Source: Melghirimyces algeriensis (GTDB taxonomy: Bacteria; Bacillota; Bacilli; Thermoactinomycetales; DSM-45169). Taken from it: DNA of 64,000 nucleotides. Position 1 is the first letter of the stretch. Every line of letters starts with the position of its first letter. Of this stretch, positions 7,837 to 17,004 are shown piece after piece. The stretch covers positions 1-64,000 of the forward strand of contig NZ_FXTI01000005.1 of NCBI RefSeq assembly GCF_900182565.1, in the 5' to 3' direction. A program made the position numbers and the translations under genes. The notes under the pieces are model-generated. The model was not told the DNA's origin. It was given only the letters and a program-made list of their open reading frames with translations, and did not search any database.

Positions 7837-9126
7837 TTATCTCTTTTTCAGGTGATAAAATGCTCCTTTACCCGGATACTCTGCACATTTGTTCAATTCT
7901 TCCTGAATCCGCAACAGCTGGTTGTACTTTGCCACCCGGTCCGTCCGGGAAGGAGCTCCTGTCTTGATTTGTCCTGCACCTGTCGCCACTGCGATATCCG
8001 CAATGGTGGTATCTTCCGTTTCCCCGGAACGATGGGAGATTACAGCAGTATAACCGGCCCGTTTGGCCATTTCCACCGCATCAAAGGTTTCCGTCAGTGT
8101 ACCGATTTGGTTCACCTTGACCAGGATCGAATTTCCCACGCCTTTTTCAATTCCCTCACGCAACCGTTCCGTGTTGGTAACAAACAGGTCATCCCCCACA
8201 AGTTGCACCTTGTGTCCGAGACGTTGGGTCAGTTGTTTCCATCCATCCCAATCATCTTCGGCCAAACCATCTTCAATGGAGACAATCGGATATTTTTCCA
8301 CCATCTCTTCATAATAGGCAATCATCTCTTCTGCCGTTCGGGTCACTCCTTCGCCTTCCAGGTGATAGGAGCCCTCTTTGTACAGCTCGGTAGAAGCTAC
8401 ATCCAAGGCAAATACAATATCGGCCCCCGGTTCGTACCCGGCCCGTTTGACAGCTTCCATAATGGTTTGCAGCGCTTCTTCGTTGGAGGAAAGATTGGGA
8501 GCAAACCCGCCTTCATCCCCCACCGAGGTGGAAAGACCTTTTTCTTTCAAGACAGCTTTCAATGTGTGGAAAACTTCCGTTCCCATCCGAAGTCCTTCAC
8601 GAAACGTATTCGCGCCGACCGGCATTACCATAAACTCCTGAATATCCACATTATTATCGGCGTGCTCTCCACCATTCAGGATATTCATCATGGGTACAGG
8701 AAGCACTTTGGCGTTAAATCCGCCAAGGTAGTTATACAAATGAATATCCATTTCATCCGCAGCCGCCCTGGCGACAGCCATCGAGACGGCCAGGATGGCA
8801 TTGGCTCCCAATCTCCCCTTATTCGGGGTTCCATCCAGCTCGATCAGGGTCCGGTCAATCTCTACCTGATCCGATGCATCCATCCCTTCCAACTTCGGAG
8901 CAATGATTTCATTGACGTTTTGAACGGCTTTCAGTACCCCTTTTCCCATAAAGCGCTCTTTGTCTTGATCACGGAGTTCCACGGCTTCATGGGCTCCTGT
9001 GGAGGCACCGGAGGGAACAATGGCCCGACCCCAGCTACCGGACTCCAGTATCACTTCCACTTCTACGGTTGGGTTCCCTCTGGAATCCAGCACTTCTTTA
9101 GCGTGTACACTATAAATCGTTGTCAT
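7837..9126 (-). CDS. eno: Enolase
   Basis: Enolase converts 2-phosphoglycerate to phosphoenolpyruvate. The 429-residue protein has the N-terminal motif VLDSRGNPTVEVEV, the substrate loop SGASTG, metal-binding acids in the barrel, the catalytic lysine in VKVNQIGT, and the signature SHRSGETEDTTIADIAVA. The reading frame extends 14 codons further upstream, but the ATG at 9126 follows AAGGAGGAGACCGAA and matches the family start MTTIYSVHAKE. It is the last gene of the cggR-gap-pgk-tpiA-gpmI-eno operon. Confidence 0.97.
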   Translation of the reverse strand: MTTIYSVHAKEVLDSRGNPTVEVEVILESGSWGRAIVPSGASTGAHEAVELRDQDKERFMGKGVLKAVQNVNEIIAPKLEGMDASDQVEIDRTLIELDGTPNKGRLGANAILAVSMAVARAAADEMDIHLYNYLGGFNAKVLPVPMMNILNGGEHADNNVDIQEFMVMPVGANTFREGLRMGTEVFHTLKAVLKEKGLSTSVGDEGGFAPNLSSNEEALQTIMEAVKRAGYEPGADIVFALDVASTELYKEGSYHLEGEGVTRTAEEMIAYYEEMVEKYPIVSIEDGLAEDDWDGWKQLTQRLGHKVQLVGDDLFVTNTERLREGIEKGVGNSILVKVNQIGTLTETFDAVEMAKRAGYTAVISHRSGETEDTTIADIAVATGAGQIKTGAPSRTDRVAKYNQLLRIQEELNKCAEYPGKGAFYHLKKR

Positions 9127-9164
9127 TTCGGTCTCCTCCTTGAAGATCAGTACCTCGTCAAGAT

Positions 9165-10703
9165 TCATGGTTCAATCAGGGAACAACCCGTCATTTCTTC
9201 CGGTTGAGGTAGGTCTAACAGTTGTAATAATGTGGGAGCCACATCGGCCAATACTCCGCCTTCCCTCAAGGTAACGGAAGGGTCGGTGACGATGCATGGA
9301 ACCGGAAACGTCGTGTGCGAAGTCACGGGTTCATTCTTTTCATTAAGTACCATATCTGCATTGCCGTGGTCAGCGATGACCATCGCTGTTCCTCCCATGT
9401 CATCCAACGCATTCATAATGCGTCCAAGACATTCATCCACCGCTTCCACTGCCCGGACGGTAGGTTCCAGTTTTCCGGAATGCCCCACCATATCCGGGTT
9501 GGCGAAGTTTAGAATGATTGAATCATATGTCTCTTCCCCCAACTTCTGAAGCAGGGCTTCCGTTACTTCATAGGCACTCATTTCCGGTTTTAAGTCGTAA
9601 GTGGCTACCTTGGGAGAATCAATCAACAGGCGATCTTCTCCAGGAAAGGGTTCCTCACGGCCCCCATTGAAGAAAAAGGTAACATGAGGATACTTTTCTG
9701 TCTCGGCAATTCGCAGTTGTTTGAGATCCTGTTGAGAAAGTACTTCCCCATAGGTATTGTCCAAATCCGTCGGCTTATAAGCGACATAACCATCCACGGT
9801 TTCGCTAAACTGGGTCAGACAAACATAGTAAAGGTTCTCCGGTCTTCCATCACCCCGGTCAAATCCGCGAAAATCTTTATTGGTAAAGGCCAGGGAGATT
9901 TGAATGGCTCGATCCGGACGGAAGTTGTAAAAAATAATCGCATCATCCGATTGGATCAAACCGACTGGTTTTTTATCAGAACCTACAATAACTGTAGGCA
10001 TTACAAACTCGTCAAAGATGCTTTTTTCGTAAGATTCTTTAACAGCCTGAACCGGGTCCTGATACGTTGGACCCTCCCCATATACCATCGCGCGATAAGC
10101 CTTTTCTGTCCGATTCCAGCGATTATCCCGATCCATGGCATAATAGCGCCCCTGGACGGTCGCGATTTGACCGACCCCCAACTGATCCATCTTTTCCTGT
10201 AGCTGTTGGATATAGCGTATACCGGAATCCGGAGCCACATCACGTCCATCCAAAAAAGCATGAACATAGACCTCTTTCAGCCCTTCTTTTTTAGCCAGCT
10301 CCAGAAGGGCAAACAGGTGTTCAATGTGACTGTGAACCCCGCCGTCAGACAATAAACCATACAGATGCAACTTACTTTGTTTTGCTTTTACATGCTGGAT
10401 GGCACCGAGAAACGTTTCATTATCAAAAAATGACCCTTCCTCGATGGACTGACTGACCCGGGTCAAATCCTGATACACCACCCGACCGGCCCCAATATTC
10501 AGATGACCCACTTCCGAGTTTCCCATTTGCCCCTCAGGGAGTCCGACAGCTCTTCCCGAAGCTTGAAGCGTGGTATGGGGATATTGCGACCACAGACGGT
10601 CAAAATGGGGCTTATGAGCCTGAGCCACCGCGTTGCCGTGCACTTCTTTTCGCAGACCGAAACCATCGAGAATAATCAGAGCCACAGGTTTTTTGGGGCT
10701 CAC
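9165..10703 (-). CDS. gpmI: Phosphoglycerate mutase, cofactor-independent
   Basis: This manganese-dependent enzyme interconverts 3- and 2-phosphoglycerate. The 512-residue length is standard. Visible features are the metal-binding LIILDGFG with Asp13, the catalytic serine motif MGNSEVGH with Ser63, the lid-domain motif GRYYAMDRDNRW, and the C-terminal metal ligands in NPDMVGHSGK and VIADHGNADMV. The start overlaps the tpiA stop by four bases, so translation is probably coupled. It lies 38 nt before the chosen eno start. Confidence 0.97.
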   Translation of the reverse strand: MSPKKPVALIILDGFGLRKEVHGNAVAQAHKPHFDRLWSQYPHTTLQASGRAVGLPEGQMGNSEVGHLNIGAGRVVYQDLTRVSQSIEEGSFFDNETFLGAIQHVKAKQSKLHLYGLLSDGGVHSHIEHLFALLELAKKEGLKEVYVHAFLDGRDVAPDSGIRYIQQLQEKMDQLGVGQIATVQGRYYAMDRDNRWNRTEKAYRAMVYGEGPTYQDPVQAVKESYEKSIFDEFVMPTVIVGSDKKPVGLIQSDDAIIFYNFRPDRAIQISLAFTNKDFRGFDRGDGRPENLYYVCLTQFSETVDGYVAYKPTDLDNTYGEVLSQQDLKQLRIAETEKYPHVTFFFNGGREEPFPGEDRLLIDSPKVATYDLKPEMSAYEVTEALLQKLGEETYDSIILNFANPDMVGHSGKLEPTVRAVEAVDECLGRIMNALDDMGGTAMVIADHGNADMVLNEKNEPVTSHTTFPVPCIVTDPSVTLREGGVLADVAPTLLQLLDLPQPEEMTGCSLIEP

Positions 10704-11470
10704 CGTTCATCCCCCCGTCGGCTGGCAGCTTTCACTAACTGGGTGAAGGTGTCCGGGTCCAGGCTGGCTCCCCCCACCAAGGCCCCGTCGATATCCTGGT
10801 TGGAAAGGAAGGAGTCGATATTGGCCGGTTTGACACTTCCTCCGTATAAAATCCGTACTTCATTGGCAACCTGCTGATCATACTGGTCTGCCACGATCTT
10901 TCGAATCCATTGGATCACATCACCGGCATCTTTTTCGGTGGCTGATCGACCGGTCCCAATCGCCCAAACGGGCTCATAAGCCAAAATCAGGCGACTTACT
11001 TCCTTGGAACGTAAACCCTGAATGGCCTCAACCACTTGCTGGTGAACCACTTCCTGGGTATTTCCATTTTCCCGTTCTTCTAAGGTTTCTCCCACACAGA
11101 CGATCGGAATCAGGTCATGATCCAGAGCCGACTTGGTCTTTAAACGAACCTGCTCATCCGTCTCGGAAAAGTAGGTTCGACGCTCCGAGTGGCCGACAAT
11201 CACATAGGAAACATTCACGGCTTTCAACATGGTTGGGCTGATTTCACCTGTATAAGCCCCTTCCTGCTCCCAATGCATGTTCTGGGCTCCGATTCCAATT
11301 CCGCTCCCCTCTGCTTTTTCTGTTAGTGCAGACAGAGCAAGGAATGGAGCGCACAGAACCGTTTCCACTCCCTCATTTTTCACTTCGGCTTGAAAGTTAG
11401 ACAAATATTCCAGCGACTCCTTCACCGTTTTGTACATTTTCCAGTTTCCTGCGATTACGGGTTGACGCAT
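10700..11470 (-). CDS. tpiA: Triosephosphate isomerase
   Basis: The enzyme interconverts dihydroxyacetone phosphate and glyceraldehyde-3-phosphate. The 256 residues carry the N-terminal lysine motif AGNWKMYKT, the catalytic histidine in VGHSERR, and the glutamate and flexible loop in AYEPVWAIGTGRSAT, followed by the phosphate-binding LYGGSVKP. AAGGTGG stands seven bases before the ATG. The start is 12 nt after the pgk stop and the end overlaps gpmI. Confidence 0.97.
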   Translation of the reverse strand: MRQPVIAGNWKMYKTVKESLEYLSNFQAEVKNEGVETVLCAPFLALSALTEKAEGSGIGIGAQNMHWEQEGAYTGEISPTMLKAVNVSYVIVGHSERRTYFSETDEQVRLKTKSALDHDLIPIVCVGETLEERENGNTQEVVHQQVVEAIQGLRSKEVSRLILAYEPVWAIGTGRSATEKDAGDVIQWIRKIVADQYDQQVANEVRILYGGSVKPANIDSFLSNQDIDGALVGGASLDPDTFTQLVKAASRRGDER

Positions 11471-11482
11471 GGAATCACCACC

Positions 11483-12667
11483 TTATTCCTTATTATTGAG
11501 AGCGGCCACACCGGGAAGCACTTTTCCTTCCATCAACTCCAGAGAAGCTCCTCCCCCTGTGGAAATATGATCCACTTGATCATCCAGTCCAGACTTCTTG
11601 ATGGCTGAGGCGGAATCTCCGCCCCCAATCACACTGAATGCTTTGGAATCGGCAACCGCACGGGCCACCGCAAACGTTCCTTCAGCAAACCGGGGAAATT
11701 CAAACACACCCAATGGTCCGTTCCAGATGACCAGCCGGGATGCATGAATCATCTGTGCAAAACGTTCCCGTGTTTTGGGACCAATATCCAATCCCTGCTG
11801 ATCACGCGGAATCGCATCAACATCCACTGTTTCAGCCTCCGCATCAGCAGAAAATTCCTTTGCAATCACTGTATCTTCAGGAAGCACCAGGTTAACCCCT
11901 TTTTCTTCCGCTTTGTTCATAAAGGATTGAGCCAACTCCACCTTTTCAGCTTCCAGAAGAGACGTTCCAATTTCAAATCCTTTTGCTTTTAAAAATGTAT
12001 ATGACAATCCTCCGCCAATTAAAAGATTGTCTACTTTATCCAACAAATGATCGATGACACCGATCTTATCTTTCACTTTGGCGCCACCGATAATCGCCGT
12101 AAAGGGACGTTCCGGACTTTTTAATGCCTTGCCCAATGTCTCCAGCTCTCTTTGCATCAGGAACCCGGCCACAGCCGGCAGGTGTTCGGCAATCCCAGCC
12201 GTTGAAGCATGAGCCCGGTGGGCGGCACCAAATGCATCATTGACATAAAGATCCGCCAAAGAAGCAAAAGAACGGGCCAATTCTGGATCATTCTTTTCTT
12301 CACCCGGATGGAAGCGAACATTCTCTAACAGAAGAATATCCCCTTCTCTCAATTGCTCCACCTTTTTCTGCACATGTTCGCCAACGAGTTCATCCACCTT
12401 CAGCACCTGTTTTTCCAATAATGCGGAAAGACGCTCCGCCACTGGATTGAGACGAAGCTCTTCCACCACTTGGCCTTTGGGTCGCCCCAGGTGGCTGGCA
12501 AGAATCAATTTCGCCCCGTGTTCCGACAGATAGCGAATAGTCGGTAATGCCGCTTGAATACGGTTGTCATCCGTGATTTTCCCATTTTCCAATGGCACAT
12601 TAAAATCCACTCTGCAGAATACGCGTTTTCCTTTGAGGTCCACATCTTGAATTGACAACTTGTTCAT
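11483..12667 (-). CDS. pgk: Phosphoglycerate kinase
   Basis: It transfers a phosphate from 1,3-bisphosphoglycerate to ADP. The 394-residue protein has the substrate motif RVDFNVPLENG, the basic patch SHLGRPKG, IIGGAKVKDKIGVI near the domain hinge, and the nucleotide-binding end VIGGGDSASAIKK...HISTGGGASLE. The length is normal. It lies 75 nt downstream of gap and 12 nt upstream of tpiA in the same transcription unit. Confidence 0.97.
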   Translation of the reverse strand: MNKLSIQDVDLKGKRVFCRVDFNVPLENGKITDDNRIQAALPTIRYLSEHGAKLILASHLGRPKGQVVEELRLNPVAERLSALLEKQVLKVDELVGEHVQKKVEQLREGDILLLENVRFHPGEEKNDPELARSFASLADLYVNDAFGAAHRAHASTAGIAEHLPAVAGFLMQRELETLGKALKSPERPFTAIIGGAKVKDKIGVIDHLLDKVDNLLIGGGLSYTFLKAKGFEIGTSLLEAEKVELAQSFMNKAEEKGVNLVLPEDTVIAKEFSADAEAETVDVDAIPRDQQGLDIGPKTRERFAQMIHASRLVIWNGPLGVFEFPRFAEGTFAVARAVADSKAFSVIGGGDSASAIKKSGLDDQVDHISTGGGASLELMEGKVLPGVAALNNKE

Positions 12668-12741
12668 CGGGTTGTTCCTCCCTCAAGCGTGCATGAGAAA
12701 GAGGAGAGATGTTCCTCCCCTCTGATCTCTTCCTCTCTATT

Positions 12742-13755
12742 CTAGTCTTCCAAACCTTTGTTGGCAACGTGAAGCATCAAGTCAATCATCCGGTTGGAGA
12801 ATCCCCACTCGTTATCATACCAAGCAACCACTTTTACCATATTTCCATCCTGGATCATGGTGGAGAGACCATCCACAATCGATGAATGTGGGTCCCCATT
12901 ATAGTCTTTGGATACCAGTGGTTCATCAGAGAAATCCAGAATTCCTTTCAAGCTCCCGTGAACTTTTTGACGCAATGCCTCATTCACTTCATCCACACTG
13001 ACGTCTTTCTCCACTTCAGCCACAAAATCCACCACAGAAACATTCGGGGTGGGAACACGCATGGCAAATCCGTTCAGCTTTCCTTCCAGATGGGGCAACA
13101 CTTTGGAAACGGCCTTGGCAGCACCTGTGGTTGTGGGAATAATGGACAATCCGGCAGCACGGGCGCGACGCATATCTTTATGCGGCAAATCCAAAATTTG
13201 CTGATCATTGGTATAAGCGTGTACCGTTGTCATTAAACCACGCCGTACACCAAACGCCTCATCAATGACCTTTACCACCGGTGCCAGGCAGTTGGTGGTG
13301 CAAGAAGCATTGGAAAGAACATGGTGAGAAGCGGGATCGTATTGATCATGGTTGACCCCCATCACGACAGTTAAATCCTCTTCTTTGGCAGGGGCTGATA
13401 TAATTACCTTTTTGGCCCCGGCATGGCGGTGTTTTTCAGCATCTTCCCTTTTGGTGAAACGACCGGTGGATTCTGCAACAATCTCCACTCCAAGCTCCCC
13501 CCAGGGCAGCTGGGCCGGGTCCCGTTCCGCCAGCACCTGGATCTCTTTACCGTTTACCATCAAACCATGATCGGTTACTTCCACCGAACCAGGAAACCGA
13601 CCATGAACCGAATCATATTTCAGAAGATGAGACAACGTATTGGCATCTGTTAAATCGTTAATGGCTACAACTTCCAATTCCGGATGTTCCACTGCAATAC
13701 GGAACACTGCCCGACCAATCCGTCCAAACCCATTAATCCCGATTTTTGTTGCCAT
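12742..13755 (-). CDS. gap: Glyceraldehyde-3-phosphate dehydrogenase, glycolytic (GapA type)
   Basis: The 337 residues have the Rossmann motif INGFGRIGR, Asp34 in AINDLTD (an NAD-preferring position), the catalytic Cys152 in SNASCTTNC, and His179 in TTVHAYTNDQ. The Asp-containing NAD site and the position behind cggR argue for the glycolytic GapA enzyme and against the NADP-linked gluconeogenic GapB. The ribosome binding site GGAGGGG stands about ten bases before the ATG. A 123-nt gap separates it from cggR; in B. subtilis the mRNA is cleaved there, but no proof of that is visible here. Confidence 0.97.
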   Translation of the reverse strand: MATKIGINGFGRIGRAVFRIAVEHPELEVVAINDLTDANTLSHLLKYDSVHGRFPGSVEVTDHGLMVNGKEIQVLAERDPAQLPWGELGVEIVAESTGRFTKREDAEKHRHAGAKKVIISAPAKEEDLTVVMGVNHDQYDPASHHVLSNASCTTNCLAPVVKVIDEAFGVRRGLMTTVHAYTNDQQILDLPHKDMRRARAAGLSIIPTTTGAAKAVSKVLPHLEGKLNGFAMRVPTPNVSVVDFVAEVEKDVSVDEVNEALRQKVHGSLKGILDFSDEPLVSKDYNGDPHSSIVDGLSTMIQDGNMVKVVAWYDNEWGFSNRMIDLMLHVANKGLED

Positions 13756-13878
13756 ATAGAAACCCCTCCGTGTTTAAAATAGGAACTGACAATGGTTATA
13801 CAGCAAGGAATGATTGCTTTACTGAAGAGATCATTGGTTTCTTTAATGTTCATAAAGACGCGTGACCTACTGAATTCA

Positions 13879-14907
13879 TCAACATCCGTCATTGTCAAGA
13901 ATGGCGCGGGCCGCTGCTTCATCCGTAATCAATGTATCGCGTCCAGAAACCGGACAGACAGCTGCCACTGCCTTTGCCTTTCCTGCTCCACCGGCAATAG
14001 CAATCGTCGCATCCACATGTTTCAGGTCTTCCAGGCTAAGACCGATGCTTCGTCCCCGGTGGATAATCTCCCCTTCCTGATTAAAGTAATAACCAAAGGC
14101 TTCTCCGACGGCTCCCTTTTCTTTCAGTTCCCTTAATAAAGCAGGTGAAGCTTTTCTTCTGGATGCCATGGCTATAGCATCTCCGATCCCGTGAACCACA
14201 ATGCGGGCGGAGTGCACCAAATCCAACACTTCCTGAATATGCGGCTCACGAAGCAACATTTGATAAGCCTCTTTGCTCAACTGTTCAGGGACATGCATCA
14301 AACGATACTTTCCACCTGCTTTCTGTGCCATCAAGGAAGCGATATAATTCGCCTCCAGCTCAACCGCTTCACCCAGCCCCCCCCTAGCCGGAACAAATGT
14401 ACTCTCTTTCAGGACAGCAGAGGAAGTCATCATCTCTGCAACTGCGGCAACCGTCGTCCCCCCTGCTACCGCCACTACTTGCCCAGGGTGAACGATTTGC
14501 TTCAAAAGACGGGCTCCCGCTCTCCCCATTTCTTTCTTCACCAAATCAGAGCGATCCGAGTCGCCTGGAACAACGACGGCTTTTTCCAGATTGAGCACAC
14601 GGCAAAGGTCAGCCTCCAAATCGGTCAAGCCAAAAAGATCTTTAATCAGGGGCTCCATTTTGGATACAAGATCCCCTCCTGGGTGCGTCAATTGCATCCC
14701 GACGGTATCAATCCGAACAAGTCCCCGCTCTTTGAGAAATTCCACTTCACTTCTCAACACCCGCTCAGTCATACCCAATGCGGAAGCGAGACTTCTTCTG
14801 CCGATTGGCTGCATCAATTGAAGATGACGAAGTACTTCATATCGTTTCCTCATCACGTCAAGCAAATCAGGAAGCAATTGACGTTGTAATTCTAGGATCG
14901 TTTTCAT
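13879..14907 (-). CDS. cggR: Central glycolytic genes regulator CggR
   Basis: This SorC/DeoR-type repressor of the gap operon is inactivated by fructose-1,6-bisphosphate in known relatives. The 342-residue protein has an N-terminal winged helix (SLASALGMTERVLRSEVEFLKERGL) and a sugar-phosphate binding domain with VVAVAGGTTVAAVAEMM, the basis for effector binding. A two-part operator lies just before its start (14921-14957), so it probably represses its own operon. GGAGGTG stands seven bases upstream of the ATG. Confidence 0.95.
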   Translation of the reverse strand: MKTILELQRQLLPDLLDVMRKRYEVLRHLQLMQPIGRRSLASALGMTERVLRSEVEFLKERGLVRIDTVGMQLTHPGGDLVSKMEPLIKDLFGLTDLEADLCRVLNLEKAVVVPGDSDRSDLVKKEMGRAGARLLKQIVHPGQVVAVAGGTTVAAVAEMMTSSAVLKESTFVPARGGLGEAVELEANYIASLMAQKAGGKYRLMHVPEQLSKEAYQMLLREPHIQEVLDLVHSARIVVHGIGDAIAMASRRKASPALLRELKEKGAVGEAFGYYFNQEGEIIHRGRSIGLSLEDLKHVDATIAIAGGAGKAKAVAAVCPVSGRDTLITDEAAARAILDNDGC

Positions 14908-14920
14908 CCAGACACCTCCA

Positions 14921-14957
14921 GGGACATATTATGTCCCACGTAGCAAATTACGTCCCG
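14921..14957 (-). promoter_or_regulatory. Probable CggR operator
   Basis: On the minus strand there is CGGGACGTAATT with TGCT, then a perfect palindrome GGGACATAATATGTCCC (14921-14937), 13 nt before the cggR start. The known operator is two direct copies of CGGGAC-N6-TGTC. Here the two GGGAC units begin 19 bp apart, and the upstream copy has TGCT in place of TGTC. The -10-like CATAAT inside the palindrome would be blocked by bound repressor. Confidence 0.7.
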
Positions 14958-15063
14958 ATTCGGGTAAAAAAAATGGAGCCTTCCATTTGGATTTTAAACG
15001 ATCTGAATCGCTTTGGCAAGTGGGAAGGCGTAAATGTGGGTTTTCAATCTTTCATGCGCATAT

Positions 15064-16458
15064 TTATTCATCAAACCGCTGCCGAACCTTGGAAGCTGCG
15101 ATTCCCATCTCTTCCCGGTATTTTGCAACCGTTCTTCTGGAAACCCGAATCCCATCCTGCTTCAATCGGTCAGCAATTTTTTGATCGGACAAAGGCTTCG
15201 TTTTCTCTTCTGATTCAATGATTTGGACCATTTTATCTTTTACAATTCGAACGGACATATTCCCTCCCTTCTGATTGGAGATTCCGGTGGAAAAGAAGAA
15301 ACGGAAAGGATACAGCCCTCTTGGTGTCTGGATATACTTATTCTTCGTCGCTCGGCTTACGGTTGACTCATGTAGATCCAAAGGGTCCGCAATTTCTTTT
15401 AATGTCAAAGGTTTCAGTTGGGAAGCTCCATATTCCAGAAAATCTCTTTGTGCCTCCACAATGGCTTCTGTGACCCGATAAAGCGTGTTTTTGCGCTGTT
15501 CAATGCTTTTCATCAGCCACACAGCAGACTGAATCCGGTCTTTGACATAGGATACCGCCTGTTGCGCTTTATCATCTTTGTTTCGTAAAATCTGCTCATA
15601 ATGTGAACTGATTCCCAAACGGGGGAGATAGCTTTCATTCACCAACACTTCATATCTTCCGTCCGTTTTTTTAATGGTGACATCAGGAAAAATATAATGG
15701 GGTCGACTCCCTTGGCAAAGAAGACCTGGTCGCGGATTGAGATTCCGAATTCGATCCACCGCCTTCTGTACATGCAACACGGTGCATTCCAGTGACTTGG
15801 CCACTTTCTTATATTTTCCTTCCGCCAAATCACTCAGATGGGATTGCACAATTTGCAACGTCAAGGGATCGGAATCTCCCTTTCTCTGGAGTTGAATGAG
15901 GAGACACTCGGATAGATCCCTCGCTCCAACTCCGGCAGGGTCAAGGGATTGAACCACTTGCAAGGCCTCTTCAAAATGATCCCGGCTCAAATTAAAGCGC
16001 TTACATAAATTTGCATCATCAACTCTCAGATAGCCGTCCTCATCCAAGTTCCCAATAATAAATTGACAAACCTTCTTTGTTGACACATCCAAAGTCAGAT
16101 ACCGTATTTGCTCTTCCAACACCTCAATCAAACTTTCTCCCGAATCGCTCACTCGATCCACCGGATGACCGTTTTCCTCGTCCCATTTTTCTGAGAAAGG
16201 GTACCCTGAATTCTTTTTGACATAAGCATTCCAGTCCGCCAACTTTTCCGGAGATGTAGACTCCAAACCGTTTACCATTGACTCTGGAGTGTTGTCATCC
16301 ATTTCCAACACAGGGTTTTCCATCGTCTGTTCTTGTATATACTGTATAAGATCCATCGTTGAGAATTGAAGAATTTGAATCGCCTGTCGTAACTCCGGCG
16401 TCATGACAAGCTTCATCCGTTGTTCCTGAACCAAGCCATAACCCATGGAGAGAGCCAT
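15064..16458 (-). CDS. rpoN: RNA polymerase sigma-54 factor
   Basis: Sigma-54 (SigL) directs RNA polymerase to -24/-12 promoters that need an ATP-driven activator. The 464-residue protein has the glutamine-rich N-terminal region I (LVMTPELRQAIQILQFSTMDL), the core-binding region, and the RpoN box near the C-terminus, VSRRTVAKYREEMGI, which reads the -24 element. GGAGGTG precedes the ATG. It stands before cggR on the same strand with a 156-nt gap that contains the CggR operator, so cggR has its own control. No activator gene is visible in the window. Confidence 0.96.
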   Translation of the reverse strand: MALSMGYGLVQEQRMKLVMTPELRQAIQILQFSTMDLIQYIQEQTMENPVLEMDDNTPESMVNGLESTSPEKLADWNAYVKKNSGYPFSEKWDEENGHPVDRVSDSGESLIEVLEEQIRYLTLDVSTKKVCQFIIGNLDEDGYLRVDDANLCKRFNLSRDHFEEALQVVQSLDPAGVGARDLSECLLIQLQRKGDSDPLTLQIVQSHLSDLAEGKYKKVAKSLECTVLHVQKAVDRIRNLNPRPGLLCQGSRPHYIFPDVTIKKTDGRYEVLVNESYLPRLGISSHYEQILRNKDDKAQQAVSYVKDRIQSAVWLMKSIEQRKNTLYRVTEAIVEAQRDFLEYGASQLKPLTLKEIADPLDLHESTVSRATKNKYIQTPRGLYPFRFFFSTGISNQKGGNMSVRIVKDKMVQIIESEEKTKPLSDQKIADRLKQDGIRVSRRTVAKYREEMGIAASKVRQRFDE

Positions 16459-16739
16459 ATGATGTCACCTCCGATTTGTTTCAGTATATGTGCACACCGC
16501 CTCATTTGATGAAAAAAACAGATCTTTGAGGTGAAATGGGGTTTGAAGTCGCATTTACAGGGAAAACATAAAGAATATCATGGCTGAAACAGTGAAGCAA
16601 AAAACATCGCTTACCTTATCCCTTTCTTTTTATTTTATCACAAAGACTCCGGTCATACCTCTAAACTTCCGGTTTTATTATTTTTATCGGCTGTTGCTGT
16701 CTTTCACAATGAAAAACAATTTCCAATCCAATTCAGCCC
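16459..16739. other. Intergenic region upstream of rpoN and tRNA-Arg
   Basis: No gene is seen here. The rpoN ribosome binding site lies at the left end. A TATACT-like -10 near 16480 (minus strand) could serve rpoN, but no convincing -35 goes with it. The rest is AT-rich and without clear repeats. Confidence 0.5.
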
Positions 16740-16768
16740 TTGCTTTTTTATCGGATATTCGTTATAAT
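16740..16768 (+). promoter_or_regulatory. SigmaA promoter of tRNA-Arg
   Basis: TTGCTT (16740-16745) and TATAAT (16763-16768) are 17 bp apart, 28 nt before the mature tRNA 5' end. Confidence 0.75.
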
Positions 16769-16796
16769 GAATTTTGTCTTTGTTAGACAGCAATCT

Positions 16797-16871
16797 GCGC
16801 CTATAGCTCAGGGGATAGAGCACTGGTCTCCGGAACCAGGTGCCCAGGTTCGAATCCTGGTAGGCGCACCA
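16797..16871 (+). tRNA. tRNA-Arg (anticodon CCG)
   Basis: The acceptor stem GCGCCTA/TAGGCGC closes the cloverleaf, the anticodon loop reads GTCTCCGGA with anticodon CCG, the T arm is present (CCAGGTTCGAATCCTGG), and CCA is encoded at 16869-16871. It is a single tRNA gene between rpoN and clpP on its own promoter. Confidence 0.96.
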
Positions 16872-16924
16872 TCCAAGACGGCAGCCGATCCGATCGGTTG
16901 CCGTTTTATTTTGCGCAGGTCATT

Positions 16925-16941
16925 TTTGACCTATATTGACC
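16925..16941 (+). promoter_or_regulatory. CtsR operator of clpP
   Basis: TTTGACCTATATTGACC, read on the other strand, is GGTCAAT-ATA-GGTCAAA. This matches the CtsR heptad repeat (RGTCAAA-N3-RGTCAAA) with one mismatch. It covers the -35 box of the clpP promoter, so bound CtsR would block transcription until heat or protein stress. Confidence 0.85.
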
Positions 16942-16964
16942 ATTTCTGTCTGCTGCGTTATGAT
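16936..16964 (+). promoter_or_regulatory. SigmaA promoter of clpP
   Basis: TTGACC (16936-16941) and TATGAT (16959-16964) are 17 bp apart and lie about 40 nt before the clpP start codon. Confidence 0.8.
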
Positions 16965-17004
16965 TGTAATACAGTGTGATCCACCTGAAAGAGGAGGAAC
17001 CGAG

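Noticed and set aside
7519..9207. Long open frame of 562 codons on the plus strand opposite secG and eno
   Set aside because: It is antisense to well-supported genes, has no ribosome binding site and no recognisable protein pattern. Long antisense frames are common opposite biased coding sequence.
16936..17004. N-terminal extension of ClpP
   Set aside because: The region holds the CtsR box and promoter, and the ATG at 17005 has GAGGAGG and the family N-terminus.
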